Shown: positions 16,681-27,501, numbered from the stretch's first letter. The stretch is DNA of 32,022 nt from Candidatus Woesearchaeota archaeon (GCA_026394935.1 JAPLZR010000008.1:1-32022); one strand, 5' to 3'. Notes: generated from the sequence alone by a model not told the origin. Translations and numbers: made by a program.

Positions 16681-18366
16681 ATGATTAAAAAGGGGTTTTG
16701 GGTAGTAATACTACTAGTTCTAGCAGTAGGAGTATCAGCAGTAGAGTTTCAATGGCAACTCACGCAGTACATAAGAGTTGAGCAATCAAGCGACAATTGC
16801 GATATAAATGCTAAAGATGCGCCCGAAGCTCTTAAACTGCAATCTTCTGACTGCAATATTGAAGCATTTGCAAGCATAAATCCACCTGATGATAGAGATT
16901 GGTGGTTGCAAGTAGGAGTTGCGATATTAGCTGGAGATGTAGTCAGCAATTCTGAGTGGTATGCATTTGATAATGATCATAGAGGCACGTATCAAAAAGC
17001 TGGCTGGAAAAGTGGAAAAGGTGACAGAGTAACAACATGCGCGAAGTGCTGGCGCAGGACGACTGTTAATCGTAGATATGAAACCTGCGCCGAATGGCAA
17101 AAATCAACAGTTGAAGCATATGTCAAAATACCCGGCATCAAATCAAACGTCACATTTGCAGACGGCAAAAAACCCTTAGGAACAGTATCAGACTTTGCAA
17201 AAAGATGTTATGTAACGGCAGGAACGTACACGCCTGAAACAACAAACCCAAACGTTTACATTTACATTGAGAACCAGGAAAACATTTTTGCATGCATAGA
17301 CGCAGACCAAGACAAACGATGCGATATAGATCAAGCAGCATCATGCTTACCACCTTATGATTGGAATGCAAAATGGTATGCGAAAACCGGAGACTACTGC
17401 TGCGGAGTCGACTTAAGCTACACGCCAACAACACCACCCTACTGCGAATACTACACAGACCTAACAGCAATCTGCGGAAAAGACACAGCAGGCGACTGGA
17501 AATGGGTGGCATCAGCAGTCGAAGGACAATCAAGAAAATTAGCATGTCCAACACCGATATCGTTTTTAGCAGGCGGACAGTCGAGCATTTATTACTGCGG
17601 AAACAAAAGCGCAACAGTATTTGCAAGCAACGCATTCGACTCCTTTGATAACAATAATATGCGAGAAATAGCCCATCACGAATTCATATGCACGCCAAGC
17701 ACAGCAACGATAACAGAATGCGTAGGAGACGAAGGAACATTATCAGACGGAAACAACTACAAAACAACAGGAGAATGGATAAACCAAACAGGAATACAAT
17801 TCTGCTCTGCGGAAAACAAATGGATAACAGACCTGAACGCAGACAAAAAAACCTGCATAGCAGCAAGACAAAAACAAACCTGGTCAGTAGCGTGGACAGG
17901 AGCAAAATGCTGTGGAGACCCGTTAGATGACAACACAGCAGAAGGCACGTATGAAGACAAATGGGTAGACAGCGGCGAGGGCACAGCAGGAGGATGCTAC
18001 AACAACACATTCATAGCATCAGGAGAATTTACTGACGCGGGAAGAACAATCATCAACTACAAAGGAGAATTCTACAGCTGCGGACAAAGCAAAACACTGG
18101 GCAGCATAACAACGCACGTACAACAAACCTGCGGAACACCACTGCTAAACGCAACGCTTGTAGGAACAAAACACCACATAGTATGCACTCCAGAAGGAAA
18201 CTGGATGTTCACAAACAACACAGCAACAACACAAGCCACAAGCACAACATGGTCAACATCACAAGGGTGCTGTCTAGACACGCAATGCTGGGACGGACAA
18301 GACTGCAGAAACATAGGAGAATACCAACCAATGGATGATAGAGGTTACAGATGCACAGCAGACTAA
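16681..18366 (+). CDS. Secreted Cys-rich protein, first gene of surface operon
   Basis: 561 aa; signal peptide MIKKGFWVVILLVLAVGVSA; repeated CCG/CTP-type cysteine motifs. TATA-like ATATTTAAAT upstream. Confidence 0.75.
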   Translation: MIKKGFWVVILLVLAVGVSAVEFQWQLTQYIRVEQSSDNCDINAKDAPEALKLQSSDCNIEAFASINPPDDRDWWLQVGVAILAGDVVSNSEWYAFDNDHRGTYQKAGWKSGKGDRVTTCAKCWRRTTVNRRYETCAEWQKSTVEAYVKIPGIKSNVTFADGKKPLGTVSDFAKRCYVTAGTYTPETTNPNVYIYIENQENIFACIDADQDKRCDIDQAASCLPPYDWNAKWYAKTGDYCCGVDLSYTPTTPPYCEYYTDLTAICGKDTAGDWKWVASAVEGQSRKLACPTPISFLAGGQSSIYYCGNKSATVFASNAFDSFDNNNMREIAHHEFICTPSTATITECVGDEGTLSDGNNYKTTGEWINQTGIQFCSAENKWITDLNADKKTCIAARQKQTWSVAWTGAKCCGDPLDDNTAEGTYEDKWVDSGEGTAGGCYNNTFIASGEFTDAGRTIINYKGEFYSCGQSKTLGSITTHVQQTCGTPLLNATLVGTKHHIVCTPEGNWMFTNNTATTQATSTTWSTSQGCCLDTQCWDGQDCRNIGEYQPMDDRGYRCTAD

Positions 18367-19457
18367 TACTCCTGATTCTGATACTGATTCCTGCAGTTAC
18401 TGCAGCACACTGGGAATCAGTAGAACTAAAACACAACTGGGATTTAACTTCAAAAGGATTCTGCTCACAAACAACTCAATGCCTGGTAAGAGCATCATAC
18501 AATGAAAGCCTAGACAACCAGCCAGACAAATATTGGACAGAACTAGCAAACGCAAACAGACCAAAATGCATACAAGACAAACAATACCTATCAGACAATT
18601 ACTGCGAAAACGGCAAATGGAGCTCAAGAACAAAACTCATAGCACGACAATTACTCGCAATAGCAGGAACCAACAGTTTCGCGCTATATTGCGACAATTA
18701 CCAAAACGTCCTCAATGAATACAAGTATAATACAGATTACGGAACAGTAACCACTTTCTTAGGAAAATACTGCCAAAAACCAAACGGAAGAACAGAAAAC
18801 TGCGTCAACAACATCTGCGTAATAAAATACGGAAACAAAGTAGCATTCGGAACAGCAATAAACACAAACATAAGCTCAGACAAATCACCATTACAAGCAC
18901 TAAACTACTCAAAAACAAAATGCGACGGCAAAACAAGCACAGGATACAACCCCTGCGGAGACTCAGTCTATTACAACCCTGATACTGAAAGCATAATCTA
19001 TGCTCCAGGAGTAAGCCCGATACCAGCAGTAACACAAACAGAAATAGATTACGTAGAAGACTCATATGAGAAACTAAAAGACTACACTTATGACTACGTT
19101 CACAACCCAACCGTCTGGCAATACAACTACACATACTACAACACCACACCACAATTTCAACACATCTACATAACAAAAGACGGAGAAGATTTCTTCTACG
19201 GCTTCAAACAAGAAAACATCAGCCAGCCACCAGTAAGCTATGCAGGATGGTATTACTCAAACATCGATTTGCCGGATGAAGCGTGCGACAGGTACATCAA
19301 AAGATACGACGACAGAGCAAGCTGTGAAGAGCAACCATCAGACACAGAATTCTACATAGTCGCATACAAGAAACCGCCGGCAAGCACGCTGGACAGACAC
19401 GTCAGCATCATCTACGCATGGCAGGACATGACAGGCAAAATAAGGATATACAAATGA
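18351..19457 (+). CDS. Secreted Cys/Tyr-rich protein
   Basis: 368 aa; signal peptide MHSRLILLILILIPAVTA; FCSQTTQCLV and DNYCENGKWSSRTKLIA motifs. Overlaps upstream gene by 16 nt. Confidence 0.75.
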   Translation: MHSRLILLILILIPAVTAAHWESVELKHNWDLTSKGFCSQTTQCLVRASYNESLDNQPDKYWTELANANRPKCIQDKQYLSDNYCENGKWSSRTKLIARQLLAIAGTNSFALYCDNYQNVLNEYKYNTDYGTVTTFLGKYCQKPNGRTENCVNNICVIKYGNKVAFGTAINTNISSDKSPLQALNYSKTKCDGKTSTGYNPCGDSVYYNPDTESIIYAPGVSPIPAVTQTEIDYVEDSYEKLKDYTYDYVHNPTVWQYNYTYYNTTPQFQHIYITKDGEDFFYGFKQENISQPPVSYAGWYYSNIDLPDEACDRYIKRYDDRASCEEQPSDTEFYIVAYKKPPASTLDRHVSIIYAWQDMTGKIRIYK

Positions 19458-20770
19458 AGGCACAAATCACGATATTCATCATCATAGGAATTTTGGTAGT
19501 AGTCGCATTCGGAATAACACTATACGCGGGAACCAAAATGTCAGGAAGAATAGAAACAAAACAAACAACACAAAGACTCGAACAATTAGGACTCCAGCCA
19601 TTACAAGATTACGTAAACACCTGCCTAAGCCTTGCAACAAAAGAAGGACTCAAACTCATCGGAAAACAAGGAGGAACAATCTACGCAAGCCAAGGAGGAC
19701 TAACACCAGACTACACAGACGAAAAACAATACATCACACAAGAAGAGACAAAAGTGCCGTATCTAATAATGCCGCCTAAAGGAAACGTGGGCAATACTGA
19801 CTGCAACACAGAAGAAGACTGCGAAGAAAACTGCTGTTTATTCCAATCAGAACCACCAGGATACCCCTATCCAGGATTTCCATACGCAGGAGGAGAACTG
19901 CTCTTCACAGGATACTACGGAATGAGCAAGATACCACCATTATACAAACAAACACCAACAGGAGAGAACGTAACAAACTCAATACAAGAAAATCTTGAAA
20001 GATACATCACACAAAAAACAGAAGAATGCACAAAATGGACAACATTTGAAGACAAAAACTACCAAATAACAGCAGGAACACCAACAACCTCCCTAATATT
20101 CGCAGAAAACCAAACACAATTCCAAGGAGAAAAATACATCACAATAGAACTCAACTGGCCGATAGAAATTACGACACCAGGAGGAGACAAAGCAAACCTG
20201 AAAGACTTCGCAATCAGAGAAAACGTAAGACTCGCAACAATATACTTCACAGCAAAACAAATCATAGACGCAGACGCAACAGACATATCATACATACCAG
20301 AAGACAGAGAATCATTCACAGTCACAACACTAAAAGCAGGAGAAGACAGCATAATAACGCTAAAAGACGGACAAAGCACAATAGACAACAAACCATTTGA
20401 ATTCTGGATAGCAAGAAAAAACAGAAAACCAGCACTATGGGAAATAGACACAATAGAACTTGAACAGATGACATTCCACGTAAAAGAAGACAGAGGAGCA
20501 ACCATCAAAATAGACGGCAACAAACTTATCATAAATGACATCTGTCAGGAAGCAGACAAACCAAACCCGTTCACAATAGCGCTAAACGCATCAGACCCGG
20601 ATGAAGACAATGTCGTCTATTACGTAACACCAGATGAAATACCAGGAGAAAGCGCACTCGGACTGCCATTCGGAATAAGAGTATACGCAAAGGACAACAG
20701 CGCAAATGATGCTGAATGGTTTGATTATCAAGACATAACATTACAGGTAGGACTATGCATAGAAGAATAA
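19454..20770 (+). CDS. Pilin-like / class III signal-type membrane protein with large ectodomain
   Basis: Start at ATG 19454 (ATGA overlap with upstream stop): MKAQITIFIIIGILVVVAFGITLY, then ~410 aa ectodomain. Confidence 0.75.
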   Translation: MKAQITIFIIIGILVVVAFGITLYAGTKMSGRIETKQTTQRLEQLGLQPLQDYVNTCLSLATKEGLKLIGKQGGTIYASQGGLTPDYTDEKQYITQEETKVPYLIMPPKGNVGNTDCNTEEDCEENCCLFQSEPPGYPYPGFPYAGGELLFTGYYGMSKIPPLYKQTPTGENVTNSIQENLERYITQKTEECTKWTTFEDKNYQITAGTPTTSLIFAENQTQFQGEKYITIELNWPIEITTPGGDKANLKDFAIRENVRLATIYFTAKQIIDADATDISYIPEDRESFTVTTLKAGEDSIITLKDGQSTIDNKPFEFWIARKNRKPALWEIDTIELEQMTFHVKEDRGATIKIDGNKLIINDICQEADKPNPFTIALNASDPDEDNVVYYVTPDEIPGESALGLPFGIRVYAKDNSANDAEWFDYQDITLQVGLCIEE

Positions 20771-23700
20771 TCATCTGCACAATCGTAATTTTCGCAGTCT
20801 TAGCTATATTCGTCTACGCACAAAACGTAGGATGCTGCTGCGACCCAGTACTATTCAACGGAAGCTATGACACACAAACAAACTGCGCAGCAAAAGCATT
20901 CCTCTTCATAGGACCACCACCAAACATACAAACAACCTGCAGTCAGCACTGCAATGCAACAAGACCAAGCGCAACAGCACCAAGATGCGGAGACAGCATC
21001 TGCCAAACAACAGAAAACGCCACAACCTGCCCAGCAGACTGCGCAATAATCACAGGATGTGATTCACCAAACTACAACCCAGCACCAACAAACTTCTACA
21101 TAGCACCGGTAAAAGGACAAAAAGCATTACGACTCAATTTTAATTTACCCTGCCCAGCAAACTCCATAACAATAGGAAGATGCAAAGGAGACTGCACAAA
21201 CTTCCAAACAATAGCAACAATACCACCAGCAACAACATTCAAAGATGAAGACCCAACACTTGAATTCAACACAGACTACACATACTCAGTAGTTGCACAA
21301 TACAACCTGGCAGGAAACAGCATTCCAGCAACAGCAAAAGGAAACGCAGGCGACCTGGAATGCTGGCAACAACAAGGACAATTCTGCCTAAACTACTATT
21401 CATACGACCAGTATTACGATTACCTCATAACAAACGGATACGGACAATACAGAGCAGAAGACTTTGAACGAATATTCGGAAGAACAGTAAACCTGACATT
21501 CGGAACACTGTTCAACAAAGGATACCAGTGCACAGACGCAAACAAACTAGCAGACCTAAGCCCTGCGGTAAGCTGCACAAAAAACCAATACTGCATAGCA
21601 GACGAGCAAGGACCAAGATGCGTTGAAAAAACACCATGCACAACAGGAGACCCATTCGGACTGTTTGCAACAGCAACAAGCTGTGAAACAGGACTGTTAA
21701 CAAGATACTGCTTCTATGACAAAAGCGCAACCACAGCAAACAGGTGCTACAGTTGCGACCCAAGAATGACCTGCTACGACTACAAAAGCAAAGAAACATG
21801 CGAAAGAGACAACTGCGGAGCAGGAGACTGCCAATGGAACGATGTATTCGATGATTTAGGAACAGGAGTATGCATCGACAAAAGATACAACAACTGCAAA
21901 CTCTGCAGCACAAATGGAACAAAAGGAATGGAAATAACAAAAGCGATGAGCGCAATATGGGACGTTTGCAGAGAAGAAAAAAGCGACGCGCTAAGCAACG
22001 TTTTGTACCCTTGCTTTTACGACGCGGACAGAAAAACAAGCAAAACCTGCGACGAATCAACCTGCGCAGACTACACACCACCACAATGCGGGTCGCCAGA
22101 AGGAGGAATAAAACTAAACCCTGACAACAGCATAGCAATCCCAAGCACAGACACCTGCGAAATAGGCGTATGCCAGTACAATGACATAACAGGATGCATC
22201 AAAAACGCAGACGGAAACACAGCATCAGACTGCAGGTACGGAGACAAAGCGTGCGAACAAGACCACTACCCGCCAACAACCACACTAATACCAACAGGAT
22301 ACGCAGGCAGAGTGGACTTCATCAACATAAGAATATTTGACAAAAAAAACTCAACAAGCCCACCATTGGACAACGCAGGAAAAACAGGATACAAAACATA
22401 CCTGTGCATCAAAAACGCGACAACAACATGCGATGACGCAAGAACATTCAGCATAACAACAAGCGCAACAAGACTCTCGCTCAAAAATACAGCATTAAAA
22501 GAAGGCAACCAAACATTAGGCCGACTAAAGTCAGGGAACAACACAATAGCATTCTACAGCAGAGATTATGCGAACAATCTCGAAATCATACAGGAAACAG
22601 ACATTTACGCGTGCGAAAACTGCAGTCCACCACAACTCGTAAACCTGACAGTAACAGGAGGAAGAGTAATCGGCAACAAAATATACACCTCTTCAACAAA
22701 ACCAACATTCACATTCACATTCGACGAGCCAACACAAGTCACATTCGCAGAAATAATGCGAGAAGGAGAATCAGTACAACTATCACAACTAACAACAGGA
22801 ATGACAGAAGTCCACGAATTCACACCAGTAACAACTTTGCTCGGAACATACAACTTCACAGTCAACGGGCACAACGACAAATCCATCTACTTTGACGCGC
22901 CAGAACTAAAATACCAGCTAATAGTAGACCCTGACCTCGCAGGACTCAGCATAATACCGGAAGACCAAAGCATAACAAACAAAACAACAATAGACATAAT
23001 ACTAAACTTCACAAGACCCGCAAGCCTTGACAAAGTAACACTCGTCCTTGACAATTACGCAGACCCGTACGCTGTCACAGAAATATCAAGAGACATAACA
23101 AAACTGTTCACAACAACAAACAACCAAACATTCACAGCAAAAGTCGGAAACATAACAGGAGGACAATACACAATAATAGTAGAAGCAACAGGATTCAACA
23201 CGCTTGAAATCTACAAACAAAGCACGTTCTTCGTAGCAACAGTAAAACCAGGAATAAGACTCACATACCCGACATTCGGAGTAACAGCATACTCGGTATT
23301 CAACTCAACAGTCGAAACACCAATACCAAGCGAGTGCAGATACGTATTCGACACTCCAACAGCGCCAAACGCAGCAGACTACGAATTCCTAAACACGTAC
23401 GAAGGAGCAGGAACAATACACACAACCTCAGGATTAAGCATACCATACGGCTCACAAGAAGCGCACCCACTGCACGTCTACTGCAAATTCGAACAATTCG
23501 GAATAATACAAAGAAGCTTCAGCATAACGCTCGACCCAGAACCACCAGTGCTCATCACTGCATTCGCAGAACCAGCAATCATAGCAGAACCATACATACC
23601 AGACCAGGAATTATACTCAACAACACTAAAAGCGCAAATCGACAAGCCAGGATTCTGCAAATACTCAATAGCCGCAAGCAATTTCGGCTTAATGGACGGC

Positions 23701-25509
23701 AAATTCCCAGGATACGACAGAACACCAAAAACAAGCGTTGCAGCAGACGTAAACGTAACAGAACAAAAAACATACCAGTACTGGGTAGCGTGCAAAGCCA
23801 AAAACCAGCTAACAACAGCGCCAAAACAAGTCACATTCACAGTAGACCTCACACTGCCATTAAACGTAACAAGCAGCACACCATACGGATTCGGAGCACT
23901 CAACTTCAGCATAGGAGTAGTAGCAAACAAAAGAGTATACTGCTACTTCGGAGAAAATCAGGAAGATACAACAAAACCAATGGGCGCAGGAACAGCAAGC
24001 TATGTACAAAGACAGCAAATCACAGTAACAAGTCCTGGAGAATACACGTATTATATCAAATGCGCGCACGTATCAGGAGAACAATCAGACATAATAGAAA
24101 TACCAGTATTCATCGACACAACACCGCCTGAAATGAAGGCAGTGGACGACTCAGGACTCCCAAGCGAACCAGACATAACCTGGAGCAAAAGCAAAATAAA
24201 AGTGGCATTCAGAGCAGAAGACCCTGAAAGCGGAATATCACACTACCTCATAACGCTCAAAGAAGCAACAGGAAACAAAATAATCTTCAAAGACTACATC
24301 AGCAACGTAACAACAGGAGAGCCGATATACATCTCCACAACAACAAGCGGAACTCCATTCCTTCTAACAAACGGCAAACAATACAAGTTCATCGTAAAAG
24401 CAGTAAACAAAGTAGGACTGTTAAGCGAGCCGATGGAAAGCGACGGAGTAACAGTAGACACGAGCAAAATACCGCCAACCTGCCAAGACGGAGAACAAGA
24501 CGAAGACGAAACAGATATAGACTGCGGAGGAAGCTGCGACGGCTGCTCAGAAGACAAAAAATGCAGCCTTGACGTGGACTGCACAACAAACTACTGCGAA
24601 GACGGCAGGTGCAAGTCAGCAAGCTGTGAAGACGAAGTTCTCAACGGACTGGAATCAGACGTGGACTGCGGAGGAGAGCCGTGCGAAAAATGCGAAAACT
24701 TCAAAGTATGCATTGACAGCACAAACTGCGTATCAGAATACTGCGATCTCAGGAATGAAGTATGCATAGATGCGCCGCCCTGCGCAGACAAAAAACTCAC
24801 AACAGGAGAAACAGACATAGACTGCGGAGGACCATGCGAGCCCTGCGGAGAAGGAAAAAGCTGCATAGAAAACAACGACTGCACAGAAGGAATGAACTGC
24901 ACAACAGACACAAAAGTATGCGCAGGACCAACTGCTGAAGAAGAAGCACCCGTAATGCTGGAAGAAATAACAGTAGTCGAAGAAGAAACCTCGCTAATGT
25001 GGCTGTTATACCTGCTGTTCCTCATACTCGCAGTAGGAGGAATATTAGTGGGAGCAATCATAATCCTGGCAAAAGAACGCAAAAAACCAGAAGCGCTATT
25101 CAAACCAGAAATAAAACCCGAAATGCTGAAGCCCGCAGATTTGGAAAGACTGCACAGGTTTGCAAAAAAAGAAGAAATACCAGACAAAGAATGGATAACG
25201 CTGGAAAAAGAAATCAAGAAAAAACACGTACCATACACATCCGCTCTTGAAAAACTAAGAAAAATAGCGCGCAAAGAAGCACTTTCAGAAGAACCGCTTG
25301 CAAGACTAAAAACCCTGCTCGACCACCTAAACGAGTACGAAAGAACACAAATACTAATCAAAATAAAACTATGGCGGGAAGGAAAACTCACAAAAGAAGA
25401 AATCGAAGAACTACTAAGAAAATTACGAATAACAGCAGAATACTATAAACTGCACAGAGAAGAATTCGAAAAAGAACTCGAAGAATATGGGCACAAGAAA
25501 AAACACTAA
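20755..25509 (+). CDS. Giant Cys-rich extracellular protein, C-terminal TM anchor and charged cytoplasmic domain
   Basis: 1584 aa; signal-like N-terminus, CGDSICQTTENATTCPADC motif, Ig/FN3-like beta modules, three DxDCGGxCxxC repeats, TM LMWLLYLLFLILAVGGILVGAIIIL, ~145 aa basic/acidic helical tail. Confidence 0.8.
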   Translation: MHRRIIICTIVIFAVLAIFVYAQNVGCCCDPVLFNGSYDTQTNCAAKAFLFIGPPPNIQTTCSQHCNATRPSATAPRCGDSICQTTENATTCPADCAIITGCDSPNYNPAPTNFYIAPVKGQKALRLNFNLPCPANSITIGRCKGDCTNFQTIATIPPATTFKDEDPTLEFNTDYTYSVVAQYNLAGNSIPATAKGNAGDLECWQQQGQFCLNYYSYDQYYDYLITNGYGQYRAEDFERIFGRTVNLTFGTLFNKGYQCTDANKLADLSPAVSCTKNQYCIADEQGPRCVEKTPCTTGDPFGLFATATSCETGLLTRYCFYDKSATTANRCYSCDPRMTCYDYKSKETCERDNCGAGDCQWNDVFDDLGTGVCIDKRYNNCKLCSTNGTKGMEITKAMSAIWDVCREEKSDALSNVLYPCFYDADRKTSKTCDESTCADYTPPQCGSPEGGIKLNPDNSIAIPSTDTCEIGVCQYNDITGCIKNADGNTASDCRYGDKACEQDHYPPTTTLIPTGYAGRVDFINIRIFDKKNSTSPPLDNAGKTGYKTYLCIKNATTTCDDARTFSITTSATRLSLKNTALKEGNQTLGRLKSGNNTIAFYSRDYANNLEIIQETDIYACENCSPPQLVNLTVTGGRVIGNKIYTSSTKPTFTFTFDEPTQVTFAEIMREGESVQLSQLTTGMTEVHEFTPVTTLLGTYNFTVNGHNDKSIYFDAPELKYQLIVDPDLAGLSIIPEDQSITNKTTIDIILNFTRPASLDKVTLVLDNYADPYAVTEISRDITKLFTTTNNQTFTAKVGNITGGQYTIIVEATGFNTLEIYKQSTFFVATVKPGIRLTYPTFGVTAYSVFNSTVETPIPSECRYVFDTPTAPNAADYEFLNTYEGAGTIHTTSGLSIPYGSQEAHPLHVYCKFEQFGIIQRSFSITLDPEPPVLITAFAEPAIIAEPYIPDQELYSTTLKAQIDKPGFCKYSIAASNFGLMDGKFPGYDRTPKTSVAADVNVTEQKTYQYWVACKAKNQLTTAPKQVTFTVDLTLPLNVTSSTPYGFGALNFSIGVVANKRVYCYFGENQEDTTKPMGAGTASYVQRQQITVTSPGEYTYYIKCAHVSGEQSDIIEIPVFIDTTPPEMKAVDDSGLPSEPDITWSKSKIKVAFRAEDPESGISHYLITLKEATGNKIIFKDYISNVTTGEPIYISTTTSGTPFLLTNGKQYKFIVKAVNKVGLLSEPMESDGVTVDTSKIPPTCQDGEQDEDETDIDCGGSCDGCSEDKKCSLDVDCTTNYCEDGRCKSASCEDEVLNGLESDVDCGGEPCEKCENFKVCIDSTNCVSEYCDLRNEVCIDAPPCADKKLTTGETDIDCGGPCEPCGEGKSCIENNDCTEGMNCTTDTKVCAGPTAEEEAPVMLEEITVVEEETSLMWLLYLLFLILAVGGILVGAIIILAKERKKPEALFKPEIKPEMLKPADLERLHRFAKKEEIPDKEWITLEKEIKKKHVPYTSALEKLRKIARKEALSEEPLARLKTLLDHLNEYERTQILIKIKLWREGKLTKEEIEELLRKLRITAEYYKLHREEFEKELEEYGHKKKH
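24481..24921 (+). repeat. Three tandem ~45-50 aa Cys-rich repeats within the giant protein
   Basis: CQDGEQDEDETDIDCGGSCDGC..., CEDEVLNGLESDVDCGGEPCEKC..., CADKKLTTGETDIDCGGPCEPC... Confidence 0.85.
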
Positions 25510-26005
25510 AGCACAAATCATAGGACAAATATTCATATTCATACTTGCAGGACTGGTATTCATCTTGATAGTCACATACGGGTACAAAGCAATACAATAC
25601 TTCATAGAAAGACAAGAACAAATAGTGCTCGTAGACTTCAGAACAGACCTAGAAATAGCAGTAGAAGGAGTAAAAAGAGACTACGGAACCGTACGAAAGG
25701 TAGACCTGAAACTGCCAACAAAATATTATGGAGTGTGCTTCTTTGACTACACTTCCACTGCATGCGATCCAAAAGAGTTGTCAATAGATCCAAAGCTGAT
25801 AACGCCAGGACAAACATTCAACGTCAAATGGGCAGAAGACACGTGCAAGCTCAAAAGCGCAAACGTATTCATAATACCAAGAACACAAGACTTTGACCTA
25901 CCGGATATACAAATCGATACAGGATACATCTGCATACCAAACACGGGAATAGTCACAATACGCCTGGAAGGAACAGGCAAAAGAGCAAAAATATCAGAAT
26001 GGTAA
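25487..26005 (+). CDS. Pilin-like small membrane protein
   Basis: 172 aa; MGTRKNTKAQIIGQIFIFILAGLVFILIVTYGYKAIQYF. Overlaps upstream gene by 23 nt. Confidence 0.7.
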   Translation: MGTRKNTKAQIIGQIFIFILAGLVFILIVTYGYKAIQYFIERQEQIVLVDFRTDLEIAVEGVKRDYGTVRKVDLKLPTKYYGVCFFDYTSTACDPKELSIDPKLITPGQTFNVKWAEDTCKLKSANVFIIPRTQDFDLPDIQIDTGYICIPNTGIVTIRLEGTGKRAKISEW

Positions 26006-26985
26006 AAAGGGGCATAGCTGAACAAAGTTCATCAGGTCTTTTTTCCCCTTCAGGAAAAAAAGGTTTTGAACTACAATTCCACTGGATATTTGTCATAATA
26101 GCAGGAGCGCTAATACTCGCATTCTTCTTCAGCGTGGCAAACAAACAAAGAAACCTCAGCCAGGAAAAATTGCAATTAACACTCGCAACAGACATAGAAA
26201 ACATCTTCACAGGAGCAATAGTAAGCAGAGGAACAGCACAAAAACTCCCAGTGCCGCCGCAAGGAATAGCCTTTGAATGCACAGAAGGATGCGAATGCAA
26301 ATTCAAAATAGCAAACGCAGGAAAAGACTTCGGAGACAAATCAATGTTCGCGCCAGCACTGCTACAAGGACAGGACATTGTAGTATGGTCGCTCGAACTC
26401 AAACTGCCATACAGAGTAACAAAAACACAACAACAAATGACGAGCACGAAATACGAAGAATACCAGCACACGAAATTCATACTGCTAGACGTTGAACCAA
26501 CAACACTAGATTATTCGTTCAAAAAAGAAAGCGCTAGCGCAGTAAAAATAACACCAACAGCAGTACAATTCTACACACAAGACGGACAAGAACTTGTACA
26601 AGGAGGGTTTCTCAGCTATGCAGGACTGCCATCACTCTACGCAGCAATATTCTCAGAAGACGAAACAATGTACAAATGCGGACTAAAAACCGCATTCAGA
26701 AAACTAAGCTACGTATCAAAACTATACGCGGAAAGAGCAGCAGAACTCGAAAACGAATCAGTAAACGCAGGAAAAACCTGGTGCACGTACGGAGCACCAA
26801 CAACAGGAGACGTCTGCCAATCAACAGCATCAATAATCGGTCTATTATGCAAACAACACGAAAACGCAAAACAATTGGCAGACAAACTTGATGACACTCT
26901 CATAACAGAACTAAGCACAACAAAAGAACAACTGGACAGCGCAAACAGAAACTTCCTGCAACAAAGCTGTCCGGAGATATTCTAA
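25999..26985 (+). CDS. Pilin-like membrane protein with 280-aa ectodomain
   Basis: KKGFELQFHWIFVIIAGALILAFFFSVANKQ; Cys-containing ectodomain. Overlaps upstream gene by 7 nt. Confidence 0.7.
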   Translation: MVKRGIAEQSSSGLFSPSGKKGFELQFHWIFVIIAGALILAFFFSVANKQRNLSQEKLQLTLATDIENIFTGAIVSRGTAQKLPVPPQGIAFECTEGCECKFKIANAGKDFGDKSMFAPALLQGQDIVVWSLELKLPYRVTKTQQQMTSTKYEEYQHTKFILLDVEPTTLDYSFKKESASAVKITPTAVQFYTQDGQELVQGGFLSYAGLPSLYAAIFSEDETMYKCGLKTAFRKLSYVSKLYAERAAELENESVNAGKTWCTYGAPTTGDVCQSTASIIGLLCKQHENAKQLADKLDDTLITELSTTKEQLDSANRNFLQQSCPEIF

Positions 26986-27501
26986 ATGAGAGCGCAGATT
27001 AAAATGTTTGAAACAATAGCAGTGCTCATAGTATTCTTCTTCCTGCTATTTACCGGCTCAATATTCTACTTCGCAGCACAAAAATCATCACTACAAAAAG
27101 AAAAAGTCAAAGCAAGCGAACAATACGCACTACAAATAGTACTGAAAGCACTGTACATGCCGGAACTGGACTGCTCATTCCTTGTAACACAAAAAGACAA
27201 CTGCATAGACAAGATAAAACTAACAAAACTGGCAGAACTCATGTCATCGGATGAAACAGCGCAAACAGACTACTACAGCGAATTCGGATACGCAACAATA
27301 ACAGTAAGCGAAGCATACCCCCGCCATACAAATACAACATTGTACAATAACGTACTAACAAAAACAGAGAAAATACTAGGCGTGGACAAAGAAGTGCCGG
27401 CATTCACAGCAAATATAGCAACACAAAGCCCAATATTACTGTATGACGCAATACAAGACAGCTATGCATTCGGAATAATAGAGGTAAACGTGTATGTCTA
27501 A
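26986..27501 (+). CDS. Pilin-like small membrane protein
   Basis: 171 aa; MRAQIKMFETIAVLIVFFFLLFTGSIFYF; directly abuts upstream stop. Confidence 0.7.
   Translation: MRAQIKMFETIAVLIVFFFLLFTGSIFYFAAQKSSLQKEKVKASEQYALQIVLKALYMPELDCSFLVTQKDNCIDKIKLTKLAELMSSDETAQTDYYSEFGYATITVSEAYPRHTNTTLYNNVLTKTEKILGVDKEVPAFTANIATQSPILLYDAIQDSYAFGIIEVNVYV

Noticed and set aside
23334-24131. Plus-strand ORF (265 aa), alternate frame inside the giant protein
   Set aside because: Arg/Asn/Thr/His-rich translation typical of a frame-shifted A/C-rich sequence; fully contained in a well-supported CDS.
24591-25391. Minus-strand ORF (266 aa) antisense to the giant protein
   Set aside because: Low-complexity Ser/Phe-rich translation with no recognisable motif; shadow ORF of the Cys-repeat/tail region.
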